A stretch of 64,000 nucleotides of DNA from Salinicola tamaricis (GCF_003006155.1 NZ_CP023559.1:3906001-3970000); one strand, 5' to 3'; positions 12,340 through 22,863 are shown, counted from the stretch's first letter. Notes: a model not told the origin generated them from the sequence alone. Numbers and translations: made by a program.

Positions 12340-12800
12340 AGGCGCGCCATAATAGGGATTCGACCTGTCTCTGTCAAAGCACTTGGTCGCGACTATGCTG
12401 GAGAGATCGCTGGAGATATGCAGACGCCGCAAGGTGACGACACGAAGAGCGCCGACAGCACCTACGCGTCCCGCCAGGAGCGGCATGATAGCCTGACAGT
12501 GGCCAGCGTTCGCGCACTCGTTTTCTACTGCCATGCGCGAGTCGTCGGCAAATAGGCAAAGCAGCGAGTCACTGGCGAGCTCCTGCCAGGCGTGAAACGT
12601 TCGCAGTTAAAACAAACTGGCCCTAATGATTGAGTAATAATGAATGAGTAATAGTGACTGACCAAACCACCTTGCTGACAATCGCTTCCCCATCTTGCTG
12701 CCCCTCGAGAAGCGAGGACCGTCGTGTCATTCACCGCCAGGATGCCGCGGTCCAGCAGCCTCATTCCACCGCCACGACAACCATTGAGTAAGGAAAGCCC
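12340..12800. other. divergent intergenic region between yceD and maf
   Basis: A 461-base region between the divergent yceD (-) and maf (+) genes. Most is GC-rich, but 12605-12665 is a clear AT-rich island containing two copies of TGAGTAATA (12631-12639 and 12645-12653) in direct repeat, 14 bases apart. It must hold the promoter of the yceD-rpmF-fab cluster and that of maf. I could not assign -35/-10 boxes with confidence and see no credible small gene. Confidence 0.5.
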
Positions 12801-13399
12801 ATGCCGCGACTGGTACTCGCCTCCAGCTCCCCCTACCGCCGCCAGCTACTGGAGCGCCTGGCCCTCCCCTTCACCTGGGCTGCACCCGATATCGATGAGA
12901 GCCACCACGAGAATGAGACACCGACGGCGCTGGCGCACCGCCTGGCGCTCGGCAAGGCGCAGGCCGTCGCGGCGCAGTTTCCCGCGCATTTGATCGTCGG
13001 CTCCGACCAGTTGGCGCTATTCGAGGATGACATTCTGGGCAAGCCGGCGATCACGCCACCGCCTGTGCCAACCTGCGCCGCTTTTCGGGGCAGCGCGTGC
13101 GCTTTATGACCGGCCTCGCCTTGGTCGATACCGCCAGTGGCCGCCACTGGGTCACCCACGACACCTACGACGTGCATTTTCGACAGCTCAGCGACGCCGA
13201 GATCGAAACCTACGTCAGCCGCGAGCGCCCCTTCGACAGTGCCGGCAGCTTCCGCATGGAAGGGCTGGGTGTCGCCCTGTTCGAGCGTTTCGAAGGCAGC
13301 GACCCCAATACCCTGATCGGGCTACCGCTGATGCGCCTGTGCGAGCTGCTGCGCGAAGCCGGCATGGACCCGCTGGCAGAGACACCTCAGGGCAGCTGA
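12801..13399 (+). CDS. Maf/YceF-family nucleotide pyrophosphatase, frameshifted
   Basis: A Maf-like house-cleaning nucleoside triphosphate pyrophosphatase, closest to the YceF (7-methyl-GTP) branch that sits next to yceD-rpmF. Visible: LVLASSSPYRRQLLERL (residues 4-20), DESHHENETP, the catalytic GSDQLALFEDDILGKPG region, and SFRMEGLGVALFERFEGSDPNTLIGLPL at the C-terminus. One G is missing near 13041-13045; restoring it joins ILGKPG to DHATACANLRRFSGQRVRFMTG and gives 199 residues, the normal length. The 3' end overlaps the 3' end of the convergent sppA gene by 13 bases. Confidence 0.9.
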
Positions 13400-14441
13400 T
13401 AGCGCACCGGCGAGACCGCCCCGCTGATGCCCAGCCAGTGCGCCGCTGCCTGAGTCAGCTTGTTGGAGAACAGCGACCAGGGATCGAGCGCCGGGGTGTA
13501 GTCCTCCAGGCTGACCTTGCCCAGGCGACTGCGCGAGAGCTGCTCGAGATTGCTGATATCATCGATCAGCCCCAGCTGCAGCGCCTGCTGGCCGGTCCAT
13601 ATCAGCCCGGAGAAGATGCGCGGGTCTCGCTGAGACGCTTGCCGCGCCCCGACTTCACCGCATCGATGAACTGCTGGTGCGTGGTGTCGAGCACCGACTG
13701 CCAGAATTCGCGCTGCGCTGGCGCCACGGCGAGAACGGGTCGAGAAAGGCCTTGTTCTCGCCCGAGGTGAAAACCCGGCGCTCGACCCCCAGCTTGTCGA
13801 TCGCCCCCTGCAGACCAAAGCCCGCACTGATCACCCCGATCGACCCCACCCAGACTGGGGCGAGGCGTAGATCCGATCTGCCGCCGAGGCCATATAGTAG
13901 GCACCGCTGGCGCCGATATCCTCGATCACCGCCAGGATCGGCTTATCACCCTGGGCTTCGAGATAGCGAATCTCGTCATCGACCCGCTGCGACTGCACTG
14001 GACTGCCGCCGGGACTGTTGATGTGCAGCACCACTGCCTCGCTGTCGGGATCGCGCCAGGCGCGCCGCAGGCCCTCTATGATGCGCTCGGCACTCGCCTG
14101 CCCCTGGGCATCGATGGGCCCCAGACGTCGACCACACCCAGGTGACGCTCGCCACTGGCGGCATCCTGCCCCTGGGCGAGCAGCAGGCCGTAGGCACTCA
14201 GCGCCAGCCCGGCAATGACCACGCCGACGAACAGCAGACGAAAGAAGATCTTCCAGCGCCGCGAGCGCCGCTGCTCGGCCAGCACGTCGCCGATCCAACG
14301 GTCGAGCAGCCGAATCTCGGCCAGCCTGACACTCTCGCTCTCGCTGCCGGATGCGGCCTCCACGCCTTCACGCCGAGCCTGGGCCGCCTCCGCGGAGAGC
14401 TCGGGACCATCGGTCCAGTCGTCGTGTCTTTGGTCACTCAT
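13387..14441 (-). CDS. sppA: signal peptide peptidase SppA (36 kDa type), four frameshifts
   Basis: An S49 serine peptidase of the inner membrane that degrades cleaved signal peptides. The first ~60 residues are cytosolic, then a membrane segment FFRLLFVGVVIAGLALSAYG. The peptidase domain shows GVVDVWGPIDAQG, HINSPGGSP and the catalytic serine region in DIGASGAYYMASAADRIYA, then VGSIGVI; the catalytic lysine region is FTSGENKAFLDPFSP. Single missing bases near 14116, 13855, 13732 and 13615 split the gene; restoring all four gives about 352 residues, normal for the short SppA. Four independent hits in one gene with an otherwise conserved sequence argue for sequencing error rather than decay. 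Same direction as the HAD phosphatase and rluC upstream. Confidence 0.88.
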
Positions 14442-14501
14442 CTGCTCACTCCTTGCGCCAGACGCGCAGCGATCAATGCGAACGCCTGGTGGCGTCAGGC
14501 G

Positions 14502-15214
14502 TTACGCGCAGCCTTCTCGGGCCGGGCCGGGCAACAGCCACTCGACCAGACCGGCAAAATCATCGGCGACCCATACCGGCTCACTGGCGAGCAGCCGCTC
14601 GCGCGCATGGACTCCATAGCTCACCGCCACGCGGTCCATGCCCAGCGCCCCGCCATCTCCAGATCGTACTCGGTATCGCCGACCATGACCGCCGCTTCGG
14701 GCGGTAGCCCACATGCCGCCAGCAGCTCTTCGAGCATCTGCGGATGCGGCTTGGAGCGGGTCTGGTCGGCGGTGCGGCTGGCCACGAACCACTCGCCGCA
14801 GCCGTGGTGGTCGAAGACGCGATCGAGACCCCGCCGACTCTTGCCGGTGGCCACCGCCAGGCGGCACTCGGGCGCCTCGCGCAGCCGCGCAACACCCTCA
14901 AGCACGCCGGGAAAGAACGGTGACGGCACCTGGTCGGCAAGGCGAAACTGACGACTGAACGCGGCCTGCAGGGTGTCCCGCTCCAGCGCCCCGATTCCCG
15001 GGTAAAGCGCCTCCATCGCCTCCGGCAGGCCCAGCCCGATGATGTCGCGGATCGCCGCCGGCGTCGGTGCTGCCCAGCCGAGTTCGCTCGCGGCAGCCTC
15101 CATGCAGGCGACGATCCGCGCCGCCGAGTCCATCAGCGTGCCGTCCCAGTCGAAAATCACCAGCCGATAACGGCAGGCCCGCGGCAGCCTCTGCTCACAA
15201 GCCTCAAGAGGCAT
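14502..15214 (-). CDS. HAD-superfamily phosphatase (Gph-like), frameshifted
   Basis: A cytoplasmic HAD-IA phosphohydrolase. The four HAD motifs are visible: I, VIFDWDGTLMDS (residues ~18-29); II, VATGKSRRGLDRVF; III, the lysine in TRSKPHPQML; IV, VMVGDTEYDLEMA. One G is missing from the run at 14649-14652; restoring it continues MAGALGMDRVAVSYGVHARERL and gives 237 residues. The start ATG 15212-15214 overlaps the end of rluC by a few bases, so the two are translationally linked. In pseudomonads the gene at this place is likewise annotated only as a HAD hydrolase; the substrate is unknown. Confidence 0.85.
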
Positions 15215-16151
15215 GTCGCGCCCGCTCCAGTGCACGTTCCAGCGACGCCTCCAGCGGCGCACGCGCTTGCACGTCGCGGCCGCTCTTGGGATCGGGGAAA
15301 GTCAGCGTCAGCGCATGCAGAAACAGTCGATCCAACCCCAACCCCCGGGCCATGCGCTCGCCCTCTGGCGTACCGTACTTGTCGTCGCCCAACAAGGCAT
15401 GCCCGGCGTGGGCCGCGTGCACGCGTATCTGGTGGGTGCGCCCGGTCACCGGCTCGGCTTCTATCAGGGTCACCCGGGGCAGCGTCTCGCGCACGGCAAA
15501 GCGGGTGCGCGAGACCTTGCCGGCGTCGTCCACGCGCACCCGGCGCTCACCGTTGCCGGCGTCGTAGCGATCCAGCCGCGCGCTGACATAGTCGCGCCGC
15601 GCCGGCCAGCGCCCCTGGACCAGTGCCAGATACTTCTTCTCCATGCGCCGCTCCTTCATGGCGGCGTTGAGCGAGAGCAGCGCGGTGCGATTCTTGGCCA
15701 GCAGCAAGCAGCCCGAGGTGTCACGATCGAGACGGTGCACCAGTTCGAGAAAGTCGAGATCCTCACGCACCTGGCGCAGCGCTTCGATCAACCCGATCTT
15801 GACCCCGCTGCCACCATGCACCGCCAGCCCGGAGGGCTTGTTGATCACCAACCAGTCGGGGCTTTCGACCAGCACGCTGCCGGCGAGCAGATTGCGCAGC
15901 CCTTCACTGGCCTCCTTGACCGCGCTCTCCGGCGTCAGCCGCAGCGGCGGCACGCGCACGAGGTCGCCACTCTGCAGCCGATAATCGGCCTTGATCCGCT
16001 TCTTGTTGACCCGCACCTCGCCCTTGCGCACGATCCGATAGATCAGCGACTTCGGCGCGCCCTTGAGCCGGGTACGCAGAAAATTGTCGATCCGCTGCCC
16101 CGCCTGGGACTCGCTGACTTCGATGAACTGGACTTCCTGGCCCTCGGCCAT
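15204..16151 (-). CDS. rluC: 23S rRNA pseudouridine(955/2504/2580) synthase
   Basis: Isomerises three uridines of 23S rRNA. The 315-residue protein has an N-terminal S4 domain (QRIDNFLRTRLKGAPKSLIYRIVRKGEVRVNKKR in family alignment, residues ~18-51) and the RluA catalytic core with the aspartate in LVHRLDRDTSGCLLLAKN (about residue 145), followed by RTHQIRVHAAHAGHALLGDDKYG. The start ATG 16149-16151 gives MAEGQEVQFIEV; an upstream ATG adds 18 unrelated residues. It is divergent from rne across a long intergenic region, the same pairing as in E. coli and pseudomonads. Confidence 0.94.
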   Translation of the reverse strand: MAEGQEVQFIEVSESQAGQRIDNFLRTRLKGAPKSLIYRIVRKGEVRVNKKRIKADYRLQSGDLVRVPPLRLTPESAVKEASEGLRNLLAGSVLVESPDWLVINKPSGLAVHGGSGVKIGLIEALRQVREDLDFLELVHRLDRDTSGCLLLAKNRTALLSLNAAMKERRMEKKYLALVQGRWPARRDYVSARLDRYDAGNGERRVRVDDAGKVSRTRFAVRETLPRVTLIEAEPVTGRTHQIRVHAAHAGHALLGDDKYGTPEGERMARGLGLDRLFLHALTLTFPDPKSGRDVQARAPLEASLERALERARHAS

Positions 16152-16919
16152 GCTTGACTCCTCGGCAACGCAAATCGGCGGCCTCTGGCGCCGACGGCCG
16201 GCCATTCTAACGCACTCCCCGAACGGCGCGACCTCAATTGCCGCCTGCGCGCCATTACTGTTATATTGCGATGTCGCTCAGTGGATATCTCCACGTCGGC
16301 GCCAGCCCCTGAATACGCTGGCCGGAGCGAAAAAATGTCTCGATCCCCCAGAGGGTTAGCGAAATTCACACGCTCTGGGTCGATCAAAACACGTTTGGAA
16401 CGCCCTGCCCCTGCCGCGAGCCACGCGCTGACGACAACGCCAGCGCACCTCCTTCAGGGAAACCCACAAGTATCGGTGGAAGGCGTCGCCGAACCGAACA
16501 ATGCCAAGTGATATAGACGGCAGTCTGCGGGACCGGATGCGGCTGATCGATGCGCACCGTGACATGTTCCGCACCGTTTCGTACTCAACACATGTTCGTG
16601 CAGCACCCAGACAAGCAGGTCAGGACAGCAGAGATGCCAAGGTAATCAGCCAGCACGCCAAAGGCTCTGCGACGAGCGTCGACCCGACTGTGGCCGGGTG
16701 GACAATAGACCACCCGGCGCGCAGCGACCGGGCAGTCCTTTCGAGTCCAAACGCGGTTCCACGCGTTGGTGACACGCCAAGTTCTTTCTGGCTCACGCTA
16801 AGCTTGTTCCTCCTGCGGGGTCGCTCCACCAATGTGCGCGAGCACAGCACGACCGCTTGCGGTTCGTCGTCGCCGATTCAGGCCTGCCTTCCACCGGCAC
16901 GCTGAATTTGCGAGATGTC
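16152..16919. other. rluC-rne divergent intergenic region and rne leader
   Basis: A 768-base region with no convincing gene; the longest open frame in it (16501-16905) has no family-like sequence. In E. coli rne has a long 5' untranslated leader through which RNase E represses its own mRNA, and the length here, with a plus-strand promoter candidate at 16238-16267, predicts a leader of about 640 bases. I cannot identify the conserved hp2/hp3 hairpins by eye. Confidence 0.6.
16238..16267 (+). promoter_or_regulatory. candidate sigma-70 promoter for rne
   Basis: A TTGCCG hexamer at 16238-16243 and a TATATT hexamer at 16262-16267, 18 bases apart, in an otherwise GC-rich region. It points towards rne, whose start lies about 650 bases downstream, which fits a long autoregulated leader. 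Confidence 0.4.
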
Positions 16920-19900
16920 ATGAAAAGAATGCTGATCAACGCGACCCAACCGGAAGAGTTGCGCGTCGCCCTCGTCGATGGCCAACGCCTCTACGATCTG
17001 GACATCGAGTCCGGCGCCCGGGAGCAGAAGAAGGCCAACATCTACCGGGGCAAGATCACCCGCCTGGAACCCAGCCTGGAAGCCGCCTTCGTCGACTTCG
17101 GCGCCGATCGTCACGGCTTTCTGCCGCTCAAGGAGATCTCCCGCGAGTACTTTTCCAAGGAACCCTCGGGGCGCCCCAATATCAAGGAGGTGCTCAAGGA
17201 GGGACAGGAAGTCATCGTCCAGGTCGACAAGGAGGAGCGCGGCAACAAGGGTGCGGCGCTGACCACCTTCATCAGCCTGGCCGGGCGCTTCCTGGTGCTG
17301 ATGCCCAACAACCCGCGTGCCGGCGGTATCTCGCGGCGCATCGAGGGCGATGAGCGCAGCCAGCTCAAGGACGCCATGGGCCAGCTCACGCTGCCCGACA
17401 AGATGGGCGTGATCGTGCGTACCGCCGGGATCGGCCGCTCGTCGGAAGAGCTGCAGTGGGATCTCGACTATCTGGTACAGGTGTGGGAAGCGATCACTGC
17501 CGAAGCGGTCAAGCGCCCCGCCCCCTTCCTGATCTACCGCGAATCCAACGTCATCATCCGTGCGATGCGCGACTACCTGCGCCAGGACATCGGCGAGGTG
17601 CTGATCGACAGCCCCGCGGTCCACGAGGAGGCGCTCAGTTTCATCCGCCAGGTAATGCCCTCGTATCAGCAGAAGATCAAGCTCTACAGCGATGACGTGC
17701 CGCTGTTCTCGCGCTTTCAGATCGAATCCCAGATCGAGACCGCCTATCAGCGCGAGGTCAAGCTGCCCTCCGGTGGTTCGGTGGTGATCGACCATACCGA
17801 GGCTCTGGTCTCGATCGACATCAACTCGGCACGCGCGACCCGCGGCGCCGACATCGAAGAGACCGCGCTGCAGACCAATCTTGAGGCAGCCGACGAGATC
17901 GCCCGCCAGCTGCGTCTGCGTGATATCGGCGGCCTGGTGGTGATCGACTTCATCGACATGTCACCGGCGCGCAATCAGCGCGAGGTGGAGAACCGGGTAC
18001 GTGATGCGCTCAAGCTCGACCGGGCACGAGTCCAGATCGGCCGCATCTCCCGCTTCGGCCTGATGGAGATGTCACGTCAGCGTCTGCGTCCCTCGCTGGG
18101 CGAGACCAGCGGCGTGGTCTGCCCACGCTGCGACGGTCAGGGCACCATCCGCGACGTCCGCTCGATGGCACTCTCGATCCTGCGCCTGATCGAAGAGGAG
18201 GCAATGAAGGAGCGCAGCGCGCAGATTCGCGCCATCCTGCCGGTGCCCGTCGCCACCTATCTGCTCAACGAGAAGCGCAACGTGCTCTCTGACGTCGAGC
18301 GGCGCCAGAAAGTACGCGTACTGCTACTCCCCAACCCCGACATGGATACGCCGCACTACGACGTCCAGCGCCTGCGCGACGACCACGTCTGCGAAGAGGG
18401 TGACGAGCACAAGTCGAGCTATGAACTCTCGGTCGAGAGCGAAGCGATCAAGGAGCCGGAAACCAGTCTGGCCAAACCGATCCAGCGCACCCAGGCGGCC
18501 GTGCAGACCGTGCTCCACACCGCCCCTGCCCCGGATTCGCTGCATCAGGAGCCGGAAGCGCCAGCGCCCCAGCCGGCCGCCGCGCAACCCAAGTCACAGC
18601 CGCAGCCGGCCAAGGCCGAACCAACCAGGTCCGAGCCCGTTGCCGCACAGCCGCAGGCGGCACATAACGGTGGCCTGATCCAGCTGTTCCGCGGCCTGTT
18701 CGGGCGTCGTCGCGCCGACGAGGAAGTCTCTCGCCCGTCCAGCGACAGCCAGACGCGCAATACCGGCGGCAACGACAAGCCGGCGTCGCAAAACGGTGGT
18801 GGTAACCACAGCAACCGTAACGGGGACTCGCAGCGCAGCGGCGAGCAGCAGCGCAATAGCGGTGCCAAGCGTGACGGCGACAATGGCAAGCAGGCCGATG
18901 CCGGTAACGACAGCCGCCAGGGCAATCGGGGCGACAACCGTCAGGGCAACGGCAACAATCGCCGGCGCCGGCAATCGGACGACCGTCAGAGCGGTAACGA
19001 CAACCGCAACGATGGCGGACGTAACGGCAATCGCCAGAACGGCAACGACAACCGTCAGAACGGCGGCGACAACCGCCAAAAGGACGACGGCCGTCAGGGC
19101 AGCAGCGATAACCGCCAGAGCGGTGACGACGCGCGCCAGCAAAGCAATCGCCAGGCCCGCCAGGAGAGCCGCGGCAAGAGCGAACGCAGCAGCGAGAATC
19201 GCGCCGAGACGGCCAAGCCCGACAACGCCGGCAAGCCCAAGACGTCGCGTCAGGCCGACACCGCGGATAGCGCTGCCGCCCCGCAGGAGAGCGTCGACAG
19301 CAAGCCGAAGCGTATGCGCAACAACCCGCGCAACCGCAGTCGCCAGCACGCGCTGAACCCGGCCGCTGCCGAAGAGCAGCAGCGTCTGCAAGCGGCCGCC
19401 GCCACGGTAGACAGCGAAGCGCCCCAGGCCGCTGCCGCCAAGACCGAGGCCAAGCCGGAAGTCGACGCCAAGCCGGAAGGCGACACCAAGGCGCAGCCGC
19501 AGGCCGCCAAGCCTGACGCAGCCAAGGCCGACGCCAAGCCGGAAGCAGAAACCAAGGCGCAGCCGCAGACCACTAAGTCTGACGCAGCCAAGGCCGACGC
19601 CAAGCCGGAAGGCGACGCCAAGGCGCAGCCGCAGACCACCAAGTCTGACGCAGCCAAGGCCGACGCCAAGCCGGAAGGCGACACCAAAGCACAGCCGCAG
19701 GCCGCCAAGCCTGACGCAGCCAAGGCCGACGCCAAGCCGGAAGGCGACGCCAAGGCACAGCCGCAGGCCGCCCCGTCTGACGCAGCCAAGGCCGACGCCA
19801 AGCCGGAAGGCGACGCCAAGGCGCAGCCGCAGACCGCCCAGCCTGACGCAGCCAAGGCCGACGCAAAGCCGGAAGCAGAAACCAAGGCGCAGCCGCAGGC

Positions 19901-20465
19901 CGCCCAGGCTGACGTAGCCAAGGCCGACGCCAAGCCGGAAGTCGACGCCAAGGCGCAGCCGCCGGCTGCCCAGGCTGACGTAGCCAAGGCCGATGCCAAG
20001 CCGGAAGGCGACACCAAGCGCGAAGCCAAGGCACAGCCGCAGGCTGCCCAGGCTGACGTAGCCAAGGCCGAGGCCAAGCCGGAAGCCGATGCCCAAGCGC
20101 AGCCGCAGGCCGCTCAGTCTGAAGTTGCCAAGCCGGCAGCAGAAACTAAGCCGCAGGTTGCTCAGGCCGACGTCGCCAAGGCCGAGGCCAAGCCGGAAGC
20201 CGATGCCAAGGCGCAGCCGCAGGCCGCCCAGCCTGACGCAGCCAAGGCCGAGGCCAAGCCGGAAGTCGACGCCAAGGCGGAGCCAGAAGCCAAGGCAGAT
20301 ACCGTAGCGCCACAGGCAGCGACGGCAGAGAGCGCCCAGGCCGAAGAGGCTCAGCCGCAGGCCAAGACAGACGAAGCCAATGCTTCACGTCCGCCCCGCC
20401 GCCGCCGCGCGCACAACGACCCGCGCGAGAAGCGGCGTCGTGAACAGGGCAACAGCGACAGCTGA
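16920..20465 (+). CDS. rne: ribonuclease E
   Basis: The endoribonuclease that scaffolds the RNA degradosome. The 1181-residue protein has the N-terminal S1 domain (about residues 39-119), the RNase H-like and DNase I-like core with catalytic aspartates in [14 protein letters not shown] (about 303) and [11 protein letters not shown] (about 346), and the zinc-link CPRCDGQG (about 404). Beyond ~530 it is disordered: a membrane-anchor-like amphipathic [19 protein letters not shown], an Asn/Arg/Gln/Gly/Asp-rich tract (about 650-800), and a long Ala/Lys/Pro/Glu/Gln repeat tail (about 845-1135). I chose ATG 16920, which gives [22 protein letters not shown] as in other RNase E proteins; the frame extends 21 codons further upstream without similarity. 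The frame is intact despite the repeats. Confidence 0.96.
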   Translation: MKRMLINATQPEELRVALVDGQRLYDLDIESGAREQKKANIYRGKITRLEPSLEAAFVDFGADRHGFLPLKEISREYFSKEPSGRPNIKEVLKEGQEVIVQVDKEERGNKGAALTTFISLAGRFLVLMPNNPRAGGISRRIEGDERSQLKDAMGQLTLPDKMGVIVRTAGIGRSSEELQWDLDYLVQVWEAITAEAVKRPAPFLIYRESNVIIRAMRDYLRQDIGEVLIDSPAVHEEALSFIRQVMPSYQQKIKLYSDDVPLFSRFQIESQIETAYQREVKLPSGGSVVIDHTEALVSIDINSARATRGADIEETALQTNLEAADEIARQLRLRDIGGLVVIDFIDMSPARNQREVENRVRDALKLDRARVQIGRISRFGLMEMSRQRLRPSLGETSGVVCPRCDGQGTIRDVRSMALSILRLIEEEAMKERSAQIRAILPVPVATYLLNEKRNVLSDVERRQKVRVLLLPNPDMDTPHYDVQRLRDDHVCEEGDEHKSSYELSVESEAIKEPETSLAKPIQRTQAAVQTVLHTAPAPDSLHQEPEAPAPQPAAAQPKSQPQPAKAEPTRSEPVAAQPQAAHNGGLIQLFRGLFGRRRADEEVSRPSSDSQTRNTGGNDKPASQNGGGNHSNRNGDSQRSGEQQRNSGAKRDGDNGKQADAGNDSRQGNRGDNRQGNGNNRRRRQSDDRQSGNDNRNDGGRNGNRQNGNDNRQNGGDNRQKDDGRQGSSDNRQSGDDARQQSNRQARQESRGKSERSSENRAETAKPDNAGKPKTSRQADTADSAAAPQESVDSKPKRMRNNPRNRSRQHALNPAAAEEQQRLQAAAATVDSEAPQAAAAKTEAKPEVDAKPEGDTKAQPQAAKPDAAKADAKPEAETKAQPQTTKSDAAKADAKPEGDAKAQPQTTKSDAAKADAKPEGDTKAQPQAAKPDAAKADAKPEGDAKAQPQAAPSDAAKADAKPEGDAKAQPQTAQPDAAKADAKPEAETKAQPQAAQADVAKADAKPEVDAKAQPPAAQADVAKADAKPEGDTKREAKAQPQAAQADVAKAEAKPEADAQAQPQAAQSEVAKPAAETKPQVAQADVAKAEAKPEADAKAQPQAAQPDAAKAEAKPEVDAKAEPEAKADTVAPQAATAESAQAEEAQPQAKTDEANASRPPRRRRAHNDPREKRRREQGNSDS
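19437..20300 (+). repeat. 66-bp-period degenerate tandem repeats in the rne tail
   Basis: About a dozen imperfect copies of a 22-codon unit, consensus [22 protein letters not shown], run through the 3' part of rne. Copies differ by substitutions (EGD/EAE/EVD, KP/KS/QP/QA) and a few are lengthened or shortened by whole codons, so the frame is kept. Near-identical DNA blocks such as those around 19577-19690 indicate recent unequal exchange. Confidence 0.9.
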
Positions 20466-20480
20466 TCGCGCCCACCACGC

Positions 20481-20510
20481 AAAAAGCCCAGACCTCGGTC
20501 TGGGCTTTTT
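20481..20510. terminator. bidirectional terminator between rne and murB
   Basis: A perfect 14-base-pair stem (AAAAAGCCCAGACC / GGTCTGGGCTTTTT) with a 2-base centre, 16 bases after the rne stop; it offers a T run on both strands and serves rne (+) and murB (-), which converge here. Confidence 0.93.
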
Positions 20511-20568
20511 GTTGTTCGTGCCAGCGCTATCACTGGCACGCTCATTCGCGGGTGAAGCGGCGTCAGCG

Positions 20569-21599
20569 CTAGGCTTCGACCTCATGCACCTGGCGCGGCT
20601 CCCGCTCCAGGGTGATACCGAAGGTGGCGTGAACGTGCTCGGCTATCGCCGCGGAGAACGCCAGCAGCCCGGCGAGATCGCCGCCGCCGAAATGTACCAG
20701 TACCAACGCCTGGCGCGAGTGAACGCCGAAGGCGCCCTGTCGCCACCCCTTAAGACCACAGCGCTCGATCAGCCAACCCGCGGCCAGCTTGACCTGGCCG
20801 TCGAGCTGGGGTAGCACGGCAGATCGGGATAGCGCTGCGCCAACTGCGCTGCGCGCGACGCGGACACCACGGGGTTCTTGAAGAAACTGCCGGCGTTGGG
20901 CAACTCTCGCGGATCGGGCAGCTTCTCTCGGCGGATGGCGCAGATGGCTGAGAAGATCTCCTGCAGTTCCGGGCGCTTCGACACACGCTCGGCGAGCACA
21001 CCGTAACCCAGCTGCGGAGACGCGCGGCGTGACAGGCGCAGCGCCAGCCGCGTGATCACGACCTGATTGGCCAGCTCGCGCTTGAATACGCTGTCACGGT
21101 AACCGAGCGCACAGGACGCGGACGTCAGCCGATGGCACTGGCCGTCCCGGCGATCGACGAACTCCACCCAGAGCAGTACATCGCTGAGCTCCACCCCGTA
21201 GGCACCGATATTCTGGATCGGCGCGGCCCCGGCAAGACCGGGGATCAGCGCCAGATTCTCGATCCCCCACAGCCCGCGCTCGACGCACGCCGTCACCAGC
21301 GCGTGCCAGCCAACACCAGCCCCCACCTCGACCACCACGGACTCACCCTCACCCGAGGTGAAGGTGATATCGGGCAGCTCAGGCACCAGCACCAGGCCGA
21401 CAAGATGCGCCGGCAGCAGCAGGTTACTCCCCCCGCCGAGCACGCTCAGCGGCCAGTCGTTGGCGTTGGCCAGACGCAGCGCCACAGCGACCTCTGCGCT
21501 ATCCCGCGCGCACCAAAAGCGTTCGGCGACACATGGCAGTGCCATGGTGTTGGCACGACTGAGATCACGCGCGTATTCGAGCGCTGCGGGCTCACGCAT
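20569..21599 (-). CDS. murB: UDP-N-acetylenolpyruvoylglucosamine reductase, frameshifted
   Basis: Reduces UDP-GlcNAc-enolpyruvate to UDP-MurNAc with NADPH and FAD, second step of peptidoglycan precursor synthesis. Visible are SVLGGGSNLLLP, the FAD-contacting GWHALV, the ENLALIPGLAGAAPIQNIGAYGVE block, the YRDSVFK motif with catalytic tyrosine-like residues, and LPNAGSFFKNPV with the proton-donor serine. One C is missing from the run at 20810-20813; restoring it continues YPQLDGQVKLAAGWLIERCG with the conserved AAGWLIE motif and gives 343 residues, type I MurB length. Start ATG 21597-21599 overlaps the phosphatase gene upstream. Confidence 0.93.
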
Positions 21600-22094
21600 G
21601 GGGCACCGCCGGGAGGCGCTGGGCAAGGCTCTCGGCCAGGCCCTCGACCGCCGCCTCGATCCGCTCGATAGCGAACGTGAAGCCGGCTTCACCGCCATAG
21701 TAGGGGTCGGGCACGTCACTTTCGGGCTCACCGAGATAGGACAGCAGCCGCGCGACACGCGCTCGACTCGCAGCCGGCGCCAGCATCAGCGCCTGCTCGA
21801 GATTGTCGCCATCCATGACCAGGATTCGTCATAGCGCTCGAAATCCTCGCGCACCAGCTGGCGAGCGCGCAGCTCGCTGAGGTCGATACCCCGCGCCTGC
21901 GCCGCGCGCTGGGCGCGCAGGTCCGGCGGCTGCCCCACGTGCCAGGCCCCGGTGCCGCAGGAGTCGACCGCGACTCGCGCGCTCAGACCCAACTGCACCA
22001 GGCGCTGGCGCAGCATGCCCTCGGCGGTCGGCGAGCGGCAGATGTTACCCAGGCAGACGAAGAGCACCCGATAGCTCGGCTCACGGTCAGCCAT
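21592..22094 (-). CDS. low-molecular-weight protein tyrosine phosphatase, frameshifted
   Basis: A cysteine-dependent phosphatase: the P-loop [14 protein letters not shown] (cysteine about residue 14) and the C-terminal DPYYGG general-acid motif ([12 protein letters not shown]) are both present. One A is missing near 21823-21825; restoring it joins RYDE to [13 protein letters not shown] and gives 167 residues. Start ATG 22092-22094 overlaps the kdsB stop, and its own stop overlaps the murB start, so kdsB-ptp-murB is tightly coupled, the order also known from pseudomonads. It could control tyrosine phosphorylation of envelope or capsule enzymes, but no partner kinase lies in the window. Confidence 0.9.
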
Positions 22095-22863
22095 GCGCCC
22101 CCCGTGCGACGAAGTGCTCGCGCACCCGCTCCAGATCCTCCTGGGTGTCCACACCGCCGGGATAGGGTGAAGTGACGTCGGCGACCTGGATCAGGTGGCC
22201 ATGCTGCAGCGCACGCAGCTGTTCCAGCTGCTCGAGCTGCTCCAGCGGCGCCGGCGGCCAGGTCACGTACTCGGCCAGAAAACCGGCGCGGTAGGCATAG
22301 AGCCCGATATGCCGGCGCCAGGCATCGGTCTCCAGCAGCGTCGGCGGCTGGGTCTTCCAGGCGTTGCGATCCCACGGGATCGGTGCGCGCGAGAAATAGA
22401 GAGCCCGCCCGCTGAAGTCGGTGATCACCTTGACCACGTTGGGATTGAACAGCGTCTCCACATCGTGGATTGGCTCGGCCAGGGTAGCGATCGACGCGCG
22501 CGGATCGGCTGCCAGACGCTGCGCCACCAGGTCGATGGCTGCGGCCGGCAGCAGCGGCTCATCGCCCTGAACATTGACCACCAGGGTATCGGCTGCCAGC
22601 GCCAGCGCCTCGGCGACCTCGGCGAGGCGGTCGGTTCCAGAGGGGTGATCGCCACGGGTCATCACGACCTCGGCGCCAAACGCGCGCGCCGCGGCCTCGA
22701 TCCGCGCATCGTCGGTCGCGATCACGATCCGCACCGCACGACTCTCGCTGGCGCGCTGCCATACATGCTGCACCATCGGCAGGCCAGCGATCTCCATCAG
22801 CGGCTTGCCCGGAAGACGGCTCGACCCGTAGCGGGCCGGAATGACGACGACAAATTCACTCAT
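22087..22863 (-). CDS. kdsB: 3-deoxy-manno-octulosonate cytidylyltransferase
   Basis: Activates Kdo to CMP-Kdo for the lipopolysaccharide inner core. The 258-residue protein has the nucleotide-binding N-terminus [18 protein letters not shown] (residues 5-22), VIATDD, the GTDRLAEV motif, [11 protein letters not shown] and the YFSRAPIPW segment. The frame is intact. It follows the Trm112-like gene with a 4-base ATGA overlap. Confidence 0.95.
   Translation of the reverse strand: MSEFVVVIPARYGSSRLPGKPLMEIAGLPMVQHVWQRASESRAVRIVIATDDARIEAAARAFGAEVVMTRGDHPSGTDRLAEVAEALALAADTLVVNVQGDEPLLPAAAIDLVAQRLAADPRASIATLAEPIHDVETLFNPNVVKVITDFSGRALYFSRAPIPWDRNAWKTQPPTLLETDAWRRHIGLYAYRAGFLAEYVTWPPAPLEQLEQLEQLRALQHGHLIQVADVTSPYPGGVDTQEDLERVREHFVARGAHG

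Noticed and set aside
13387..14441. sppA as a true pseudogene
   Set aside because: All four breaks are one-base losses between perfectly conserved segments, with no internal stop codons or larger deletions once corrected; the pattern is shared with essential genes in the same window.
16501..16905. A 134-codon open frame in the rne leader
   Set aside because: Low-complexity residue content, no ribosome-binding site, and the region fits a long untranslated rne leader.
18594..20096. A 500-codon open frame antisense to the rne tail, encoding a Gly/Leu/Arg-rich repetitive product
   Set aside because: It is the mirror of the 66-bp repeats; a stop-free antisense frame is a by-product of their codon composition. 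It has no ribosome-binding site and no family-like sequence.
19437..20300. CRISPR-like regular repeats
   Set aside because: The units are contiguous, keep a reading frame of 22 codons inside rne, and have no unique spacers or cas genes nearby.
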